Source: Paraburkholderia susongensis
Lineage (GTDB): Bacteria; Pseudomonadota; Gammaproteobacteria; Burkholderiales; Burkholderiaceae
Reading direction: 5' to 3'
DNA: 64,000 nt
Assembly: GCF_900177725.1 (NCBI RefSeq)
Contig: NZ_FXAT01000002.1
Coordinates: forward strand, 829,135 to 893,134
Numbering within the stretch: the first letter of the stretch is position 1; every line of letters begins with the position of its first letter. This document shows, piece after piece, positions 1 to 9,517 of this stretch. The notes below the pieces were generated by a model. The model did not search any database. It saw nothing but the letters and a program-made list of their open reading frames with translations, and was not told the DNA's origin. The position numbers were made by a program, and so were the translations under genes.

Positions 1-1120
1 GCAGCAGCAGCGCGATGCGCATGAACATCGAGCGCGACTGCTCGGCCGGCAGCATCATCTTGACGAGCTGCCGCTGCATGAGCGGCATCGAGATCAGCTT
101 GCGGCCGAATGCCTCGCGATTGCGCGCGATGTGCAGCGCCTCGGTCAGCGCGCGGCGCATCAGACCCGCGGCGCGCACGCCGTTCGAGAGCCGCGACATG
201 TTGATCATGTCGGCCATCTGGTGAAAGCCGCGCCCCACTTCGCCGATCAGATACGCGAGCGCGCCTTCGAGCACGATCTCGCCGCTTGCCATCGAACGGC
301 TGCCCAGCTTCTCCTTCAGGCGGATGATCCGGTAGCTGTTGCGCGAGCCGTCCGGCAGGGTCTTCGGCAACAGGAAGAGACCGAGACCGTTGATGCCCTC
401 GGGCGCGCCGTCGGGGCGCGCCAGCACCATCGCGAGATCGGCGTCGGCGTTCGAGCAGAACCATTTGTCGCCGTACAGACGCCATTGCCGCTCGCCGTTC
501 GCATCGGTTTCGAGCGCCGCGCGCGTCGCGATACGCGCGACGTCGGAGCCGGCCGCCTGCTCGGTCATGAACATCGCGCCCTGGTAGAGCGTGTCGAAAT
601 CACGCGAGGCGAGCATCGGCAGAAACCGCGCGACCAGTTCCGGCGCGCCGAACCGGCGCAATGTGCGCGTGAGCGAATCGGTCATGCTGACCGGACAGCA
701 CAGGCCGAATTCCGCCTGCACGAACAGGAACGTCAGCGCGTATTTGACGAGCGGCGGTGGCGGCGTCTTGCCGTCGCGCGTCTCGTGGCTCATCGACGCG
801 AGGCCGAGTTCCGCATAGGCCACGCGTTCGAGCGCAACGTAGTCGGGATGCTTGTCGATGCTTTGCAGCGCCTCGCCGCGCCGCGTGCGATGCCGCAATG
901 CCGGCGGGTTCTTGTCGGCGGACAGCGCCCATAGATCGAGTTCTTCGGAGGCGCGCTGGCCGAGCGACACGAACTGGCTTTCGAGTTCCTCGTACAGCGT
1001 GTCGCCGAGATGCACCCTCAACAGGCGTGCGAGATCGGGATCGCTCGAGAAGAAGTTGATGCCGCGGCTATCGGGAATATTGGACGAGCCGTGGGCCGGC
1101 TGCGCGATGGTTTCGCTCAT
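1..1120 (-). CDS. AidB-type acyl-CoA dehydrogenase, 3' end outside the window
   Basis: Translating the minus strand from the ATG at 1120 gives one open frame of about 373 codons that runs off the left edge. It starts MSETIAQPAHGSSNIPD and contains CPVSMTDSLT, MTEQAAGSDVA, KWFCSNADADLAMVLARP and RLKEKLGSRSMASGEI. These follow the FAD- and substrate-binding layout of AidB and isovaleryl-type acyl-CoA dehydrogenases. AAGGAG sits seven bases before the ATG. The C-terminal domain is missing from view, so the substrate cannot be inferred. The LysR gene at 1228 is divergent across a 107-bp gap and may regulate it. Confidence 0.85.
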   Translation of the reverse strand, partial: MSETIAQPAHGSSNIPDSRGINFFSSDPDLARLLRVHLGDTLYEELESQFVSLGQRASEELDLWALSADKNPPALRHRTRRGEALQSIDKHPDYVALERVAYAELGLASMSHETRDGKTPPPPLVKYALTFLFVQAEFGLCCPVSMTDSLTRTLRRFGAPELVARFLPMLASRDFDTLYQGAMFMTEQAAGSDVARIATRAALETDANGERQWRLYGDKWFCSNADADLAMVLARPDGAPEGINGLGLFLLPKTLPDGSRNSYRIIRLKEKLGSRSMASGEIVLEGALAYLIGEVGRGFHQMADMINMSRLSNGVRAAGLMRRALTEALHIARNREAFGRKLISMPLMQRQLVKMMLPAEQSRSMFMRIALLL

Positions 1121-1227
1121 GCTTGTCTCCTTTGTGGAAGGCAGCATAGAAGCGGCTTCGATAATCGTCTAATACAACTTATATCCGGTACGATAGACCC
1201 AGCTTATCGATAAAAACGGAGACCGCG

Positions 1228-2148
1228 ATGGACCTGAAGCAACTGCGTTATTTCGTGGCGGTCGCCGAGGAACTGCATTTCGGCCGCGCGGCGAAGCGGC
1301 TCTTCATTTCGCAGCCCGCGCTCAGTTTCGACATCCGCAAGTTCGAGGAGCAACTCGGTGTGCAACTGCTCGCGCGTACCAACAAGTCGGTCGCGTTGAC
1401 CAACGCCGGCCAGGCGCTGCTCGGCGAAGCGCGCCGTCTGCTGCTGCAGGCGAGCGAAGCCGAGCGCATCACGGTGCGCTCCGCGCATGGGCTCGCGGGC
1501 CGCCTGCGGATCGGCTTCGTGAATTCGATGCTGTATCGCGGCATGCCGCAGGCGGTGAGCCGCTTCGAGGCCGACCATCCGGGCATCGAGATCGTGCTGA
1601 AGGAGATGAATACGAGCGAGCAGGTGCAGGCGATCCAACGTATGCAGATCGACATGGGCTACGCGTACTGGGGCAATTTCCCGTCGGACGTCATGTCGAC
1701 GACGGTCTTTTCGGAGCCGTTCCTGTGCTGCCTGCCGCTCGGGCATCCGCTCGCGCGCAAGCGCAAGATCGATCTGCGCGCGCTCGCACAGGAGCCGTTC
1801 ATTCTGTTTCCGCGCACCGTGTCGCCGCATTATCACGATCTGATCATCGCGCAGTGCGTCGGCGCGGGCTTCAGTCCGCTGATCCGCCACGAGGCGCGGC
1901 TCTGGCAGACCGTCGTCACGATGGTCGGCTTCGGCATGGGCGTCGCGCTCGTGCCGTACACATTGCGGCAACAGCAGGACCCGCGCGTCTGCTTTCTGCC
2001 GTTGCACGGGGAAACGCTGCTATCGCAGGTACTGCTGCTGCGCCGCAGTGGCGACGCGGAGCCGGTCGCGGATCGCTTTATCGAGTATCTGCGCGACGCC
2101 GGCGGGGTAGCGCAGAAAGCGCTTCATGCGGCGCGCCACGCGACGTAA
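1228..2148 (+). CDS. LysR-family transcriptional regulator
   Basis: This 306-residue protein has the standard LysR length and layout. The N-terminal winged helix starts MDLKQLRYFVAVAEELHFG and includes the recognition region AAKRLFISQPALSFDIRKFE. An effector-binding domain follows from about residue 90. CGGAGACCGCG precedes the ATG as ribosome binding site. It is divergent from the acyl-CoA dehydrogenase gene at 1-1120, the usual arrangement for a LysR protein and its target. Regulation of that gene is inference; the inducer is unknown. Confidence 0.9.
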   Translation: MDLKQLRYFVAVAEELHFGRAAKRLFISQPALSFDIRKFEEQLGVQLLARTNKSVALTNAGQALLGEARRLLLQASEAERITVRSAHGLAGRLRIGFVNSMLYRGMPQAVSRFEADHPGIEIVLKEMNTSEQVQAIQRMQIDMGYAYWGNFPSDVMSTTVFSEPFLCCLPLGHPLARKRKIDLRALAQEPFILFPRTVSPHYHDLIIAQCVGAGFSPLIRHEARLWQTVVTMVGFGMGVALVPYTLRQQQDPRVCFLPLHGETLLSQVLLLRRSGDAEPVADRFIEYLRDAGGVAQKALHAARHAT

Positions 2149-2173
2149 AGCGCGTTCGCCCCAACACGGCGGC

Positions 2174-3070
2174 CTAATTGACCGCCTCGAAAATATCCCG
2201 CAGCCACTGCGCAAACACCCGCACCCGCGACGACAACTGCCGGTTCTGCGGATACAGCACCGACACCAGCATCGGCGGCGGCGGAAAGTCGGCGAGAAGG
2301 ATTCGCAGCCGCCCCGCCGCGAGGTCTGCCTCGACACGGTAGCGCGGCACCTGGACGATGCCGAGCCCGGCGAGCGCCGCCCCGGCGTACAGATCGGCGC
2401 CCGTCACGGACACCGCCGACGGCAGCACGATCGCGGTATCGCGTCCGTCGACGCGGAATTCGAGCGGCACCGGCTTGCCGGTCGCGCTCGACACGTAGTT
2501 GACCGCGCGATGCGCGGACAACGCCGCGAGATCCGCCGGCTCGCCATACGCGGCGAGATAGGCGGGACTCGCGACCGTGACCTGCTGCAACTGCGCGACG
2601 CGCCGCCCGACCATCGAGGAGTCCTGCAGATTGCCCGCGCGCAGCACGCAGTCGACGCCCTCGCGCACGAGGTCGACGAAGCGGTCGTCCTCGCCGATCA
2701 CGAGTTCGATGCCGGGAAAGCGTTCGAGAAACGCGGGCAGCGCCGGCACCACGAAGTGCCGCGCGAGTGTGCCCTGCACGTTCACGCGCAGGAGCCCCTT
2801 CGGCGCGAGGTTCGAAAACGAGCCCTCGGCCTCTTCCATGTCGGCGATCAGGCGCACGCAGCGCTGGTAGTACGCCTCGCCGTCGGGCGTGAGCCGCACC
2901 GTGCGCGTGGTGCGCTCCAGCAGCCGCGCGCCGAGCCGCTCTTCCATGCGCTTCATCAGGTTGGTGACGGTCGCGCGCGGAATGCGCAGATCGTCCGCCG
3001 CGCGCGTGAAGCTCCCCCGCTCAGTGATCCGCACGAAGACCCGCATTTCCTCGAAACGATCCATGTTCAA
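2174..3070 (-). CDS. LysR-family transcriptional regulator, divergent from a dehydrogenase
   Basis: This 298-residue protein begins MNMDRFEEMRVFVRITERGSF, then AADDLRIPRATVTNLMKRME, a LysR DNA-binding helix-turn-helix of the class that often controls oxidoreductases or exporters. The rest matches the periplasmic-binding-like effector domain in length. The start is 138 bp from the divergent short-chain dehydrogenase at 3209, which is its most likely target. That intergenic stretch is AT-rich, as expected for a shared promoter and operator. Family assignment is firm; the target is inference. Confidence 0.9.
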   Translation of the reverse strand: MNMDRFEEMRVFVRITERGSFTRAADDLRIPRATVTNLMKRMEERLGARLLERTTRTVRLTPDGEAYYQRCVRLIADMEEAEGSFSNLAPKGLLRVNVQGTLARHFVVPALPAFLERFPGIELVIGEDDRFVDLVREGVDCVLRAGNLQDSSMVGRRVAQLQQVTVASPAYLAAYGEPADLAALSAHRAVNYVSSATGKPVPLEFRVDGRDTAIVLPSAVSVTGADLYAGAALAGLGIVQVPRYRVEADLAAGRLRILLADFPPPPMLVSVLYPQNRQLSSRVRVFAQWLRDIFEAVN

Positions 3071-3208
3071 CGCCCTCGCGGCTGCGCCAACGCTCAGCCG
3101 TCGATTATTAAAGAAAATGGAATGATGAAGGCAAGTTTAATGCGATTATCTGCGCGTCGAAAGTGCTCATGATGGGGTCTCCATCGCCCCACTCTGAGGA
3201 AACGAATC

Positions 3209-3952
3209 ATGAACACCACCCATTCCAGCCGAGTCGCCATCGTCACGGGCGCATCGCGCGGCATCGGCACCGCCATTGCGCAGCGCCTCGCGAAGGAAGG
3301 CTACGCAGTCGCCGTCAACTACGCGACGAGCGCCGGGGAAGCCGATGCGCTCGTCGCCGCGATCAAGGACGCGGGCGGCAAGGCAGTCGCGGTGAAAGCG
3401 GACGTATCGAACCCCGGCGACGTGCGCCGCCTGTTCGAGATCACCGAACAGCAGCTCGGCAAGGTCGACGTGCTCGTCAACAACGCGGGCGTGATGAAGC
3501 CCGCGCCGCTCGCCGACGCCCCCGACGCGCTGTACGACCAGACCTTCGACATCAACGTGCGCGGCACCTTCAACACGCTGCGCGAAGCGGCGGCGCGCAT
3601 GAACGACGGCGGGCGCGTCGTCAATTTCTCGACGAGCGTGCTCGCGCTGAGCCTGCCGGGCTACGGGATCTACAGCGCGACCAAGGCGGCGGTCGAAGCG
3701 TTCACGCGCGTGTTCGCGAAGGAGCTGCGCGGGCGCAACATCACCGTGAACGCGGTCGCGCCGGGGCCGGTCGCGACCGAGCTGTTCCTCGAAGGCAAGA
3801 CCGATGAGCAGATCGAGACCTTCGCGAAGATGCCGCCGTTGCAACGCCTCGGCAAACCGGACGACATTGCGTCGGTGGTGGCGTTTCTGGTCGGCCCGGA
3901 TGCGGGTTGGGTCAACGGGCAGGTGTTGCGGGCGAATGGCGGGTTGGCTTGA
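3209..3952 (+). CDS. Short-chain dehydrogenase/reductase (SDR)
   Basis: This 247-residue classical SDR has the cofactor motif TGASRGIG near residue 14, NNAGV in the middle, a serine in NFSTSV, and catalytic YSATK. It ends NGQVLRANGGLA, the usual SDR C-terminus. The arginine after the TGAS motif suggests NADP(H) preference, as in 3-oxoacyl reductases and related sugar or ketone reductases. GAGGAAACGAATC precedes the ATG. It is divergent from the LysR gene at 2174-3070. The substrate cannot be read from sequence. Confidence 0.9.
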   Translation: MNTTHSSRVAIVTGASRGIGTAIAQRLAKEGYAVAVNYATSAGEADALVAAIKDAGGKAVAVKADVSNPGDVRRLFEITEQQLGKVDVLVNNAGVMKPAPLADAPDALYDQTFDINVRGTFNTLREAAARMNDGGRVVNFSTSVLALSLPGYGIYSATKAAVEAFTRVFAKELRGRNITVNAVAPGPVATELFLEGKTDEQIETFAKMPPLQRLGKPDDIASVVAFLVGPDAGWVNGQVLRANGGLA

Positions 3953-3981
3953 CGGGGCGCCGCACTTCAGCGCCCCCGCGC

Positions 3982-5007
3982 TCACACCGCCTTCGGATTG
4001 CGCTCGGCAAACCCTTCCTGATGCCAGTACGGATAAGCGGGCCGCACGGCGCTCGCCGCGTCGAGCGTCGCGACCTGCTCGGGCGTCAGATTCCAGCCCA
4101 CCGCGCCGAGGTTCTGCCGCAACTGCTCCTCGTTGCGCGCGCCGATCAGCACCGTCGCGACGGTCGGCCGTTGCAGCAGCCAGTTCAGCGCGACCTGCGG
4201 CACCGTCTTGCCGGTTTCGGCGGAAATTTCGCCGAGCGCGTCGAGCACGCGGAACAGGTAGTCTTCCGGCACGGGCGGGCCCATGTCGGCAGTCTTGTGC
4301 AGGCGGCTCGTCTCGGGCAGCGGCTGGCCGCGCTTGATCTTGCCGGTCAGGCGCCCCCAGCCGAGCGGACTCCACACGACCGCGCCGACGCCCTGATCGA
4401 CACCGAGCGGCATCAATTCCCACTCGTAATCGCGGCCGACCAGCGAGTAGTAAGTCTGATTCGCGACGTAGCGCGGATAGCCGTAGCGGTCCGCGATATC
4501 GAGCGACTTCATCAGATGCCAGCCCGAGAAATTCGACACGCCGATATAGCGGATCTTGCCGGCGCGCACGAGATCGTCGAGCGTGGACAGCACTTCGGCG
4601 ATCGGCGTTTTCGCATCGAAGCCGTGCAGCTGGAACAGGTCGATGTAATCGGTTTGCAGACGCTTGAGCGCCGCATCGACGGCCTGGATCAGATGGAAGC
4701 GCGACGAGCCGACGCTGTTCGGCCCGTCGTCGAAACGGAAGGTTGCCTTCGTCGAGATGATCGCCTTGTCGCGCTTGCCTTTGAGCGCCTCGCCGAGCAC
4801 CGACTCGGACGCACCCTTCGAATAGATGTCCGCGGTATCGAACATCGTGACACCCGCGTCGAAGCAGATGTCGAGCAGACGCCGTGCTTCGGTGACGTCG
4901 GTCTCGCCCCACGCCTGAAAAAATTCGCCCTTGCCGCCGAACGTGCCCGTGCCGAAACTCAGCACCGGTACCTTGAAACCCGATGCGCCCAGATGTCTGT
5001 ATTCCAT
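3982..5007 (-). CDS. Aldo/keto reductase
   Basis: This 341-residue NADPH-dependent aldo/keto reductase starts MEYRHLGASGFKVPVLSFGTG. It has FDTADIYSKGASE (catalytic Asp and Tyr), ISTKATF (Lys), DLFQLHGFD (His), RYIGVSNFSGWHL, and VLIGARNEEQL near the C-terminus. The length and the LG.SG opening match the YajO/Tas branch of bacterial reductases. It converges on the SDR gene with 29 bp between stops and is probably transcribed alone. The physiological carbonyl substrate is unknown. Confidence 0.9.
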   Translation of the reverse strand: MEYRHLGASGFKVPVLSFGTGTFGGKGEFFQAWGETDVTEARRLLDICFDAGVTMFDTADIYSKGASESVLGEALKGKRDKAIISTKATFRFDDGPNSVGSSRFHLIQAVDAALKRLQTDYIDLFQLHGFDAKTPIAEVLSTLDDLVRAGKIRYIGVSNFSGWHLMKSLDIADRYGYPRYVANQTYYSLVGRDYEWELMPLGVDQGVGAVVWSPLGWGRLTGKIKRGQPLPETSRLHKTADMGPPVPEDYLFRVLDALGEISAETGKTVPQVALNWLLQRPTVATVLIGARNEEQLRQNLGAVGWNLTPEQVATLDAASAVRPAYPYWHQEGFAERNPKAV

Positions 5008-5118
5008 TGAAGAATCTCCGTGGCATTGCCGTCGATAAACGGATGCTCAGTCTACGCGTGTCCGTGGAAATGCGCCGGCGAGCGGGGCATGGATGCCCGG
5101 TGGAGACTCACTGGAGAT

Positions 5119-6861
5119 TCAATGGCGGGACGGCGTGAATGCAAGCAGCGCCTCGCGCACGGCCTCGATCACGCTGTCCCAATCGCCGAGCGCCGGTTGC
5201 CTGAAGAGACGCGCTCGCGGATACCACGGCGTATCGCTGCGTTCGAGCATCCAGCGCCAGCAGGTGTCGAAACGGTTCAGAATCCAGACCGGTCTGTCGA
5301 GCGCACCGGCCAGATGCGCAGTGGACGTATCGACCGAAATCACGAGATCGAGATTGGCGACGAGCGCCGCGGTATCGGCGAAATCGTGCAGCAAGTCTGT
5401 GTAGTCGGCGACGCGGTCGCGCTGCGTGCTCTCTGCGAGTTGCTGCGCGGCCGCGCCCTTCTGCACGCTGAAGAAACGCACGTTCGGCACGTCGAGAAGC
5501 GGCGCGAACTGTTCGAATGCGATCGAACGGCGCGCGTCGATCCTGCGCAGTTCTGCGATGTGTGCGCGGTTTTCACCGGCCCACACGAGACCGACCTTGA
5601 GTTGCTTCGGTTGTCTGTGCGCCGCGTTCGTGTCGGCATCGAAGCCGTCGATGCGTTCGCGCCATTCGCTCGTTGCCGCCGCATCGGCGAAAAGATAAGG
5701 CGTGGACGATGGAATGTTCGCCTCATTGGTGCGCAACGCGAGCGGCAAACTCAGCAGCGGACAATGACAATCGAACGGCGGCAGCGACTGCCCTGCTTCG
5801 ATCACCCGAGCGGGACCGTCGAGCGTCGACAGAAGCCGTATCAATGGCGCCGGCACTTCGAGCACGACCTTCGCGCCGAGCTTTGCGACGAGCGCGGCAT
5901 AGCGGCAGAACTGCAGCGTGTCGCCGAGGCCCTGCTCCGCGTGCAGCAGGATCGTCTTGCCCGCGAGCGGAAAATCGCCGAGCCATAGCGGCTGCGCGAA
6001 ACCGCGCTTGCCGGTCTTGATGCGGTTGCGCTCCCAGCGCCATTCGTAGGCGCGCCAACCCGCCTCGAAGCGCCCCATCTGCAGCAGACAGAGCGCCTGA
6101 TTCCAGTGCGTTTCCGCTGACGCGGGATTCAGCGCGAGCGCGCGTTCATAACTCGACAACGCCTCTTCGCGCCGGTTCAGATCGATCTGCGCGAGACCGA
6201 GATTGTTCCATGCATCGACGAAACCAGGCGCCAGCTCCAGCGCGCGCCGGTAACTGCGCTCCGCTTCCTGCGGCTGGTTCAGGTCGCCGAGCGCATTGCC
6301 GCGATTGCTCCACGCATCGGGATAGTTCGGCTGCAACGCGAGCGCGCGTTCGCAACTGTCGAGTGCATCGCTCGCGCGCCCGAGGTCGCGCAGCACGCAC
6401 GCGCGATTGTTCCAGGCCGCCGCGAAATCCGGCGCGAGCGCAAGCGCGCGATCGAAGCTCGCAAGCGCATCGAGCGGCCGGTTCAGCGCGGCGAGCGCAT
6501 TGCCGCGATTGTTCAGCGCGTCCGCGAATTTCGGCTGCAATGCGAGCGCACGATCGGCACGGGCGAGCGCTTCGTCATAGCGCTGCAACGCATTCAACGC
6601 GTAGGCGAGGTTCGAATGCACGGACGCCTGTTTCGCGTCGACGGCAAGCGCCTTGTTGAGCAGATCGGCGCCCTCCTGCAAGCGGCCGGTCTGCAGCGCA
6701 AGCTCGCCGAGCCAGCGCAACGCGTCGACATGCCTGGGCTTGAGTTCGAGAATCTCGCGATATAGTTCTTCCGCCTCGACGAGCGCGCCGTTGCACTGAA
6801 GCGCGACGGCTTGCCGAAGCATCAGGTCCAGCTGTTGCAGCAGATTGGCGGGCTTGCTCAT
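5119..6861 (-). CDS. TPR-repeat protein with glycosyltransferase-like C-terminal domain
   Basis: This 580-residue protein opens with about eight tetratricopeptide repeats. Residues 1-280 are rich in repeated ANLAYALNAL, NNRGNALAAL and SYERALALNP units. The second half contains ILLHAEQGLGDTLQFCRYA, GLVWAGENRAH and DLVISVDTSTAHLAGAL, which resemble the ADP-heptose and O-GlcNAc-transferase-type fold common in proteobacterial TPR proteins. The role is probably glycosylation of a protein or surface polymer. No flagellar or surface-polysaccharide genes flank it, so the target is unknown. The repeats are nearly identical at DNA level. Confidence 0.85.
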   Translation of the reverse strand: MSKPANLLQQLDLMLRQAVALQCNGALVEAEELYREILELKPRHVDALRWLGELALQTGRLQEGADLLNKALAVDAKQASVHSNLAYALNALQRYDEALARADRALALQPKFADALNNRGNALAALNRPLDALASFDRALALAPDFAAAWNNRACVLRDLGRASDALDSCERALALQPNYPDAWSNRGNALGDLNQPQEAERSYRRALELAPGFVDAWNNLGLAQIDLNRREEALSSYERALALNPASAETHWNQALCLLQMGRFEAGWRAYEWRWERNRIKTGKRGFAQPLWLGDFPLAGKTILLHAEQGLGDTLQFCRYAALVAKLGAKVVLEVPAPLIRLLSTLDGPARVIEAGQSLPPFDCHCPLLSLPLALRTNEANIPSSTPYLFADAAATSEWRERIDGFDADTNAAHRQPKQLKVGLVWAGENRAHIAELRRIDARRSIAFEQFAPLLDVPNVRFFSVQKGAAAQQLAESTQRDRVADYTDLLHDFADTAALVANLDLVISVDTSTAHLAGALDRPVWILNRFDTCWRWMLERSDTPWYPRARLFRQPALGDWDSVIEAVREALLAFTPSRH

Positions 6862-7167
6862 GCGGTAGTTGAATCGAACGTGGAGCGCGAGCGCAGCGCA
6901 GGCGTCGTGCGCGGCGGGAGCCGCAGAAGCGGTCGATTATCGCCGAAAAGCCTAGGTTCGAACTGCTGCGCGCGTGGGGAAATGGTGTGGGGTGTTTTGC
7001 TGCGAAGTCAGCTATGCAGTCAGTCGCGGAGTCAGCCATTATTAGCCGCGCCAGCGTTGCGCGCCGCGCCTGGAATCAGCGCGACGCGTATTCACATCAG
7101 ATTGATCGGGAACGGGACCCGGCGAAATCGATCACCCCGGCCCCGCCCTTAGAAGGCGGGCTCCCGC
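6862..7167. other. Intergenic stretch without a gene
   Basis: No convincing coding frame is seen in these 306 bp. The left part is upstream of the minus-strand TPR gene and should hold its promoter. The right end contains GC-rich inverted repeats (CCCGCC-N7-GGCGGG at about 7144-7162, overlapping GGCGGG-N2-CCCGCC) just past the stop of the DUF4142 gene. They lack a clear U-run and are only a possible transcription stop. Confidence 0.4.
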
Positions 7168-7734
7168 CTACTGCGCCGAAGCCGACAGATGCTTGCGCTT
7201 CGCAAGATCCTGCGCCATCGCGTAGTGCTGCTGGATCGTCGGCAGCGCCTTCTTCGCCACGTCCTTCAACTGCTCGTCGCGGCCCGAGGCGATTTCCGCC
7301 TGGAACGCGGAGAGCGCCTTCTGATCGCCCGCGAGCGCGACCTGTTCGATATACGTCTTGTCGAATTCCGCGCCGCGCAGATTGTTGATGCTCGCAAGCA
7401 CGGCCGCATCGGGATCGTTCTTCGGCACATCGACGCCGCGCGGGCTCGCCGCGCGCAACGCGTCGGTGATCTTCGCGTCGTCGTTCGAGACACGTTCGGC
7501 GAACGCCTTCACGTCGTGATCGGTGGAGCGCGCGCTGGCGATGCGCGCGGCGTCGCGCTGCGTTGCGACGGCTTGCGTGCCGTCCGCGATGAACGCCTGG
7601 TCGGCGGCATGCAGACGGCCCGCGTCCGCTGGCGCCGCAGTCTGGGCGCTCGCCGCCGAGGCGACAGTCAAAAGACCGGTCATGCAGGCAGCGGCGGCGA
7701 GTCTGGCGAAAGGAACGGAAGGCAGACGGTTCAT
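7168..7734 (-). CDS. DUF4142 exported protein
   Basis: This 188-residue protein has a typical Sec signal peptide (MNRLPSVPFARLAAAACMTG then VASAASAQ, cleavage near residue 30). The mature helical domain has DQAFIADGTQAVATQRDAAR, VKAFAERVSNDDAKITDAL and DKTYIEQVALAGDQKALSAF, typical of DUF4142. These periplasmic or envelope four-helix proteins resemble ferritin-like folds and have no settled function. The start at 7734 is chosen because AAGGAGAACTT lies directly before it and the signal peptide begins there; a longer frame to 7836 has no such site. Confidence 0.85.
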   Translation of the reverse strand: MNRLPSVPFARLAAAACMTGLLTVASAASAQTAAPADAGRLHAADQAFIADGTQAVATQRDAARIASARSTDHDVKAFAERVSNDDAKITDALRAASPRGVDVPKNDPDAAVLASINNLRGAEFDKTYIEQVALAGDQKALSAFQAEIASGRDEQLKDVAKKALPTIQQHYAMAQDLAKRKHLSASAQ

Positions 7735-7965
7735 AAGTTCTCCTTGAGGTGGAAGCGAAGCGGCATACAAAGACAAACAACGGCAAACGTATGCGCGAGG
7801 TGTGCGTGAAAACCGCCCTTTCGCAAAACCTTGCAAGCGGCTTGCGAGCGAGGTGCGGCGTCACGCTTTTATCGCTGCCGATTCTAGGAGGCACGTCGCA
7901 CAGCATGTGAAACGGTGCTGTCGCTTCTGTAACCTTAGGTAACCCTCAGAGGAATATGCGGTGCT

Positions 7966-9243
7966 TCATGTGGTCGTGATGGGGGCGTTCGCCGCCAGTT
8001 CGTCCTCACGCTCCAGCGTGCGCGTGCGCCGCAATTCCGGAAACAGCCGCATCCACAGCAGCGCGATCGCGATCGTCGCGGCGCCGCCGACCAGCACAGC
8101 CGGCTGCGCGCCCCACCACCCTGCCGTCAGACCCGATTCGAACTCGCCCAATTGATTCGATGTCCCAATGAAAAGCGAATTGACCGCGCTGACGCGGCCG
8201 AGCATTTCATCGGGCGTGCGCAACTGCACGAGCGAAAGCCGCACGACCACGCTGATCGTGTCCGATGCGCCGAGCACCATCAATGCGATCAGCGACACGA
8301 GAAACTGATGCGACAGTCCGAACACGATCGTCGCGATGCCAAAAGCGATCACGCCGCCGAACATCGCCGCGCCGGGCCGCTCGCGCAACGGGAAATGCGC
8401 GAGCCAGATCGTACCCGCGAGCGCGCCGATCGCCGTGCCCGAGCGCAGGAACCCAAGACCGATCGGCCCCGCGTGCAGCACGTCGCGCGCGAAGATCGGC
8501 AGGAGCGCGGTCGCGCCGCCGAACAGCACCGCGAACAGATCGAGCGACAAAGCGCCGAGAATCACCGGCTCGCGGCGAATGAACGCGATGCCCGAGAAGA
8601 TCGACTCGAGCGTGACGGGCGCGCGGCTTGCCGGCTTCATCTGCAGCGGGATGCGCCAGACGGACGCCGCCGCGGCCGCGAACGACAGCGTGCACGCGAG
8701 ATAAGCCGCGCCCGGTCCGATACCGTAGAGCAGACCGCCGAGCGCGGGCCCGGCGATCTGCGCGGTCTGATTCGCGGACGTGGCCCAGGCGGTCGCCTTC
8801 GGCAAATACCCGCGCGGCACGACGGCCGGCAACAACGACGACACCGCGGGCGACTCGAACGCGCGCGCCGCGCCGACGCAGGCGGCCAGCACGTAGATGA
8901 CCGGCGCGCTGATCCAGCCGCCGAACGTGCCGAACGCGAACAGCAACGCAGCGACGCTTTCGAGGCTCTGGCAGACGGCCGCGATGCGGCGGCGATCGTA
9001 GCGATCGGCGACGTGACCGACGACGAGCGTCAGCAGGAACATCGGCAGAAATTGCGCGAGGCCGACGAGGCCGAGTGCGAACGCGCTATGCGTGAGCGCG
9101 TAGACGTGCCAGCCCATCGCGACGGCGAGCATCTGGAACGAGAGCGACGACAGAATGCGGGTGCACCAGAACCGTTGGAACGGCGGGTGCTTCGGCAGGC
9201 TGAACGAGGGGGAATGGGCGGGATCAGCGGGGTCGGGGGGCAT
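7966..9243 (-). CDS. MFS transporter of the EntS-like (MFS_3) group
   Basis: This 425-residue inner-membrane protein has about twelve hydrophobic segments. It includes VVGHVADRYDRRRIAAVCQ, the loop 2-3 signature of major facilitator proteins, and WATSANQTAQIAGPALGGLL, typical of the enterobactin-exporter-like MFS_3 group. It probably exports a small molecule by proton antiport. No siderophore or antibiotic synthesis genes are adjacent, so the substrate is unknown. It stands alone on the minus strand with 230 bp to the DUF4142 gene. Confidence 0.88.
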   Translation of the reverse strand: MPPDPADPAHSPSFSLPKHPPFQRFWCTRILSSLSFQMLAVAMGWHVYALTHSAFALGLVGLAQFLPMFLLTLVVGHVADRYDRRRIAAVCQSLESVAALLFAFGTFGGWISAPVIYVLAACVGAARAFESPAVSSLLPAVVPRGYLPKATAWATSANQTAQIAGPALGGLLYGIGPGAAYLACTLSFAAAAASVWRIPLQMKPASRAPVTLESIFSGIAFIRREPVILGALSLDLFAVLFGGATALLPIFARDVLHAGPIGLGFLRSGTAIGALAGTIWLAHFPLRERPGAAMFGGVIAFGIATIVFGLSHQFLVSLIALMVLGASDTISVVVRLSLVQLRTPDEMLGRVSAVNSLFIGTSNQLGEFESGLTAGWWGAQPAVLVGGAATIAIALLWMRLFPELRRTRTLEREDELAANAPITTT

Positions 9244-9517
9244 CGGTGTCTTGCTGCTTACGTTACGCTCAGCGGGCTGGCTCGGACGGCCGCTAGTTTA
9301 GAGCAAGATGAGACCCGCCGCCCGGCGAGCGAAACCGGTTTCTCGCCATTGACACACGGAAGTCAGCCTGATGTCATCGATTGAGGCAGCGCGAGATAGC
9401 AAACATTCACGAAGCTCTCATGCAACCTCGGGTAGTCTGTCGGGTACTGCTTGCGCAGTAGACGGATCGACTCCGGCAATACGACGATTTTTCATCACCA
9501 GATGGAGGGTACTTAAC

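Noticed and set aside
3167..5026. 619-codon open frame on the minus strand covering the SDR and aldo/keto reductase genes
   Set aside because: It runs opposite or out of frame to two well-supported genes and is Arg-rich with no family, typical of GC-rich shadow frames.
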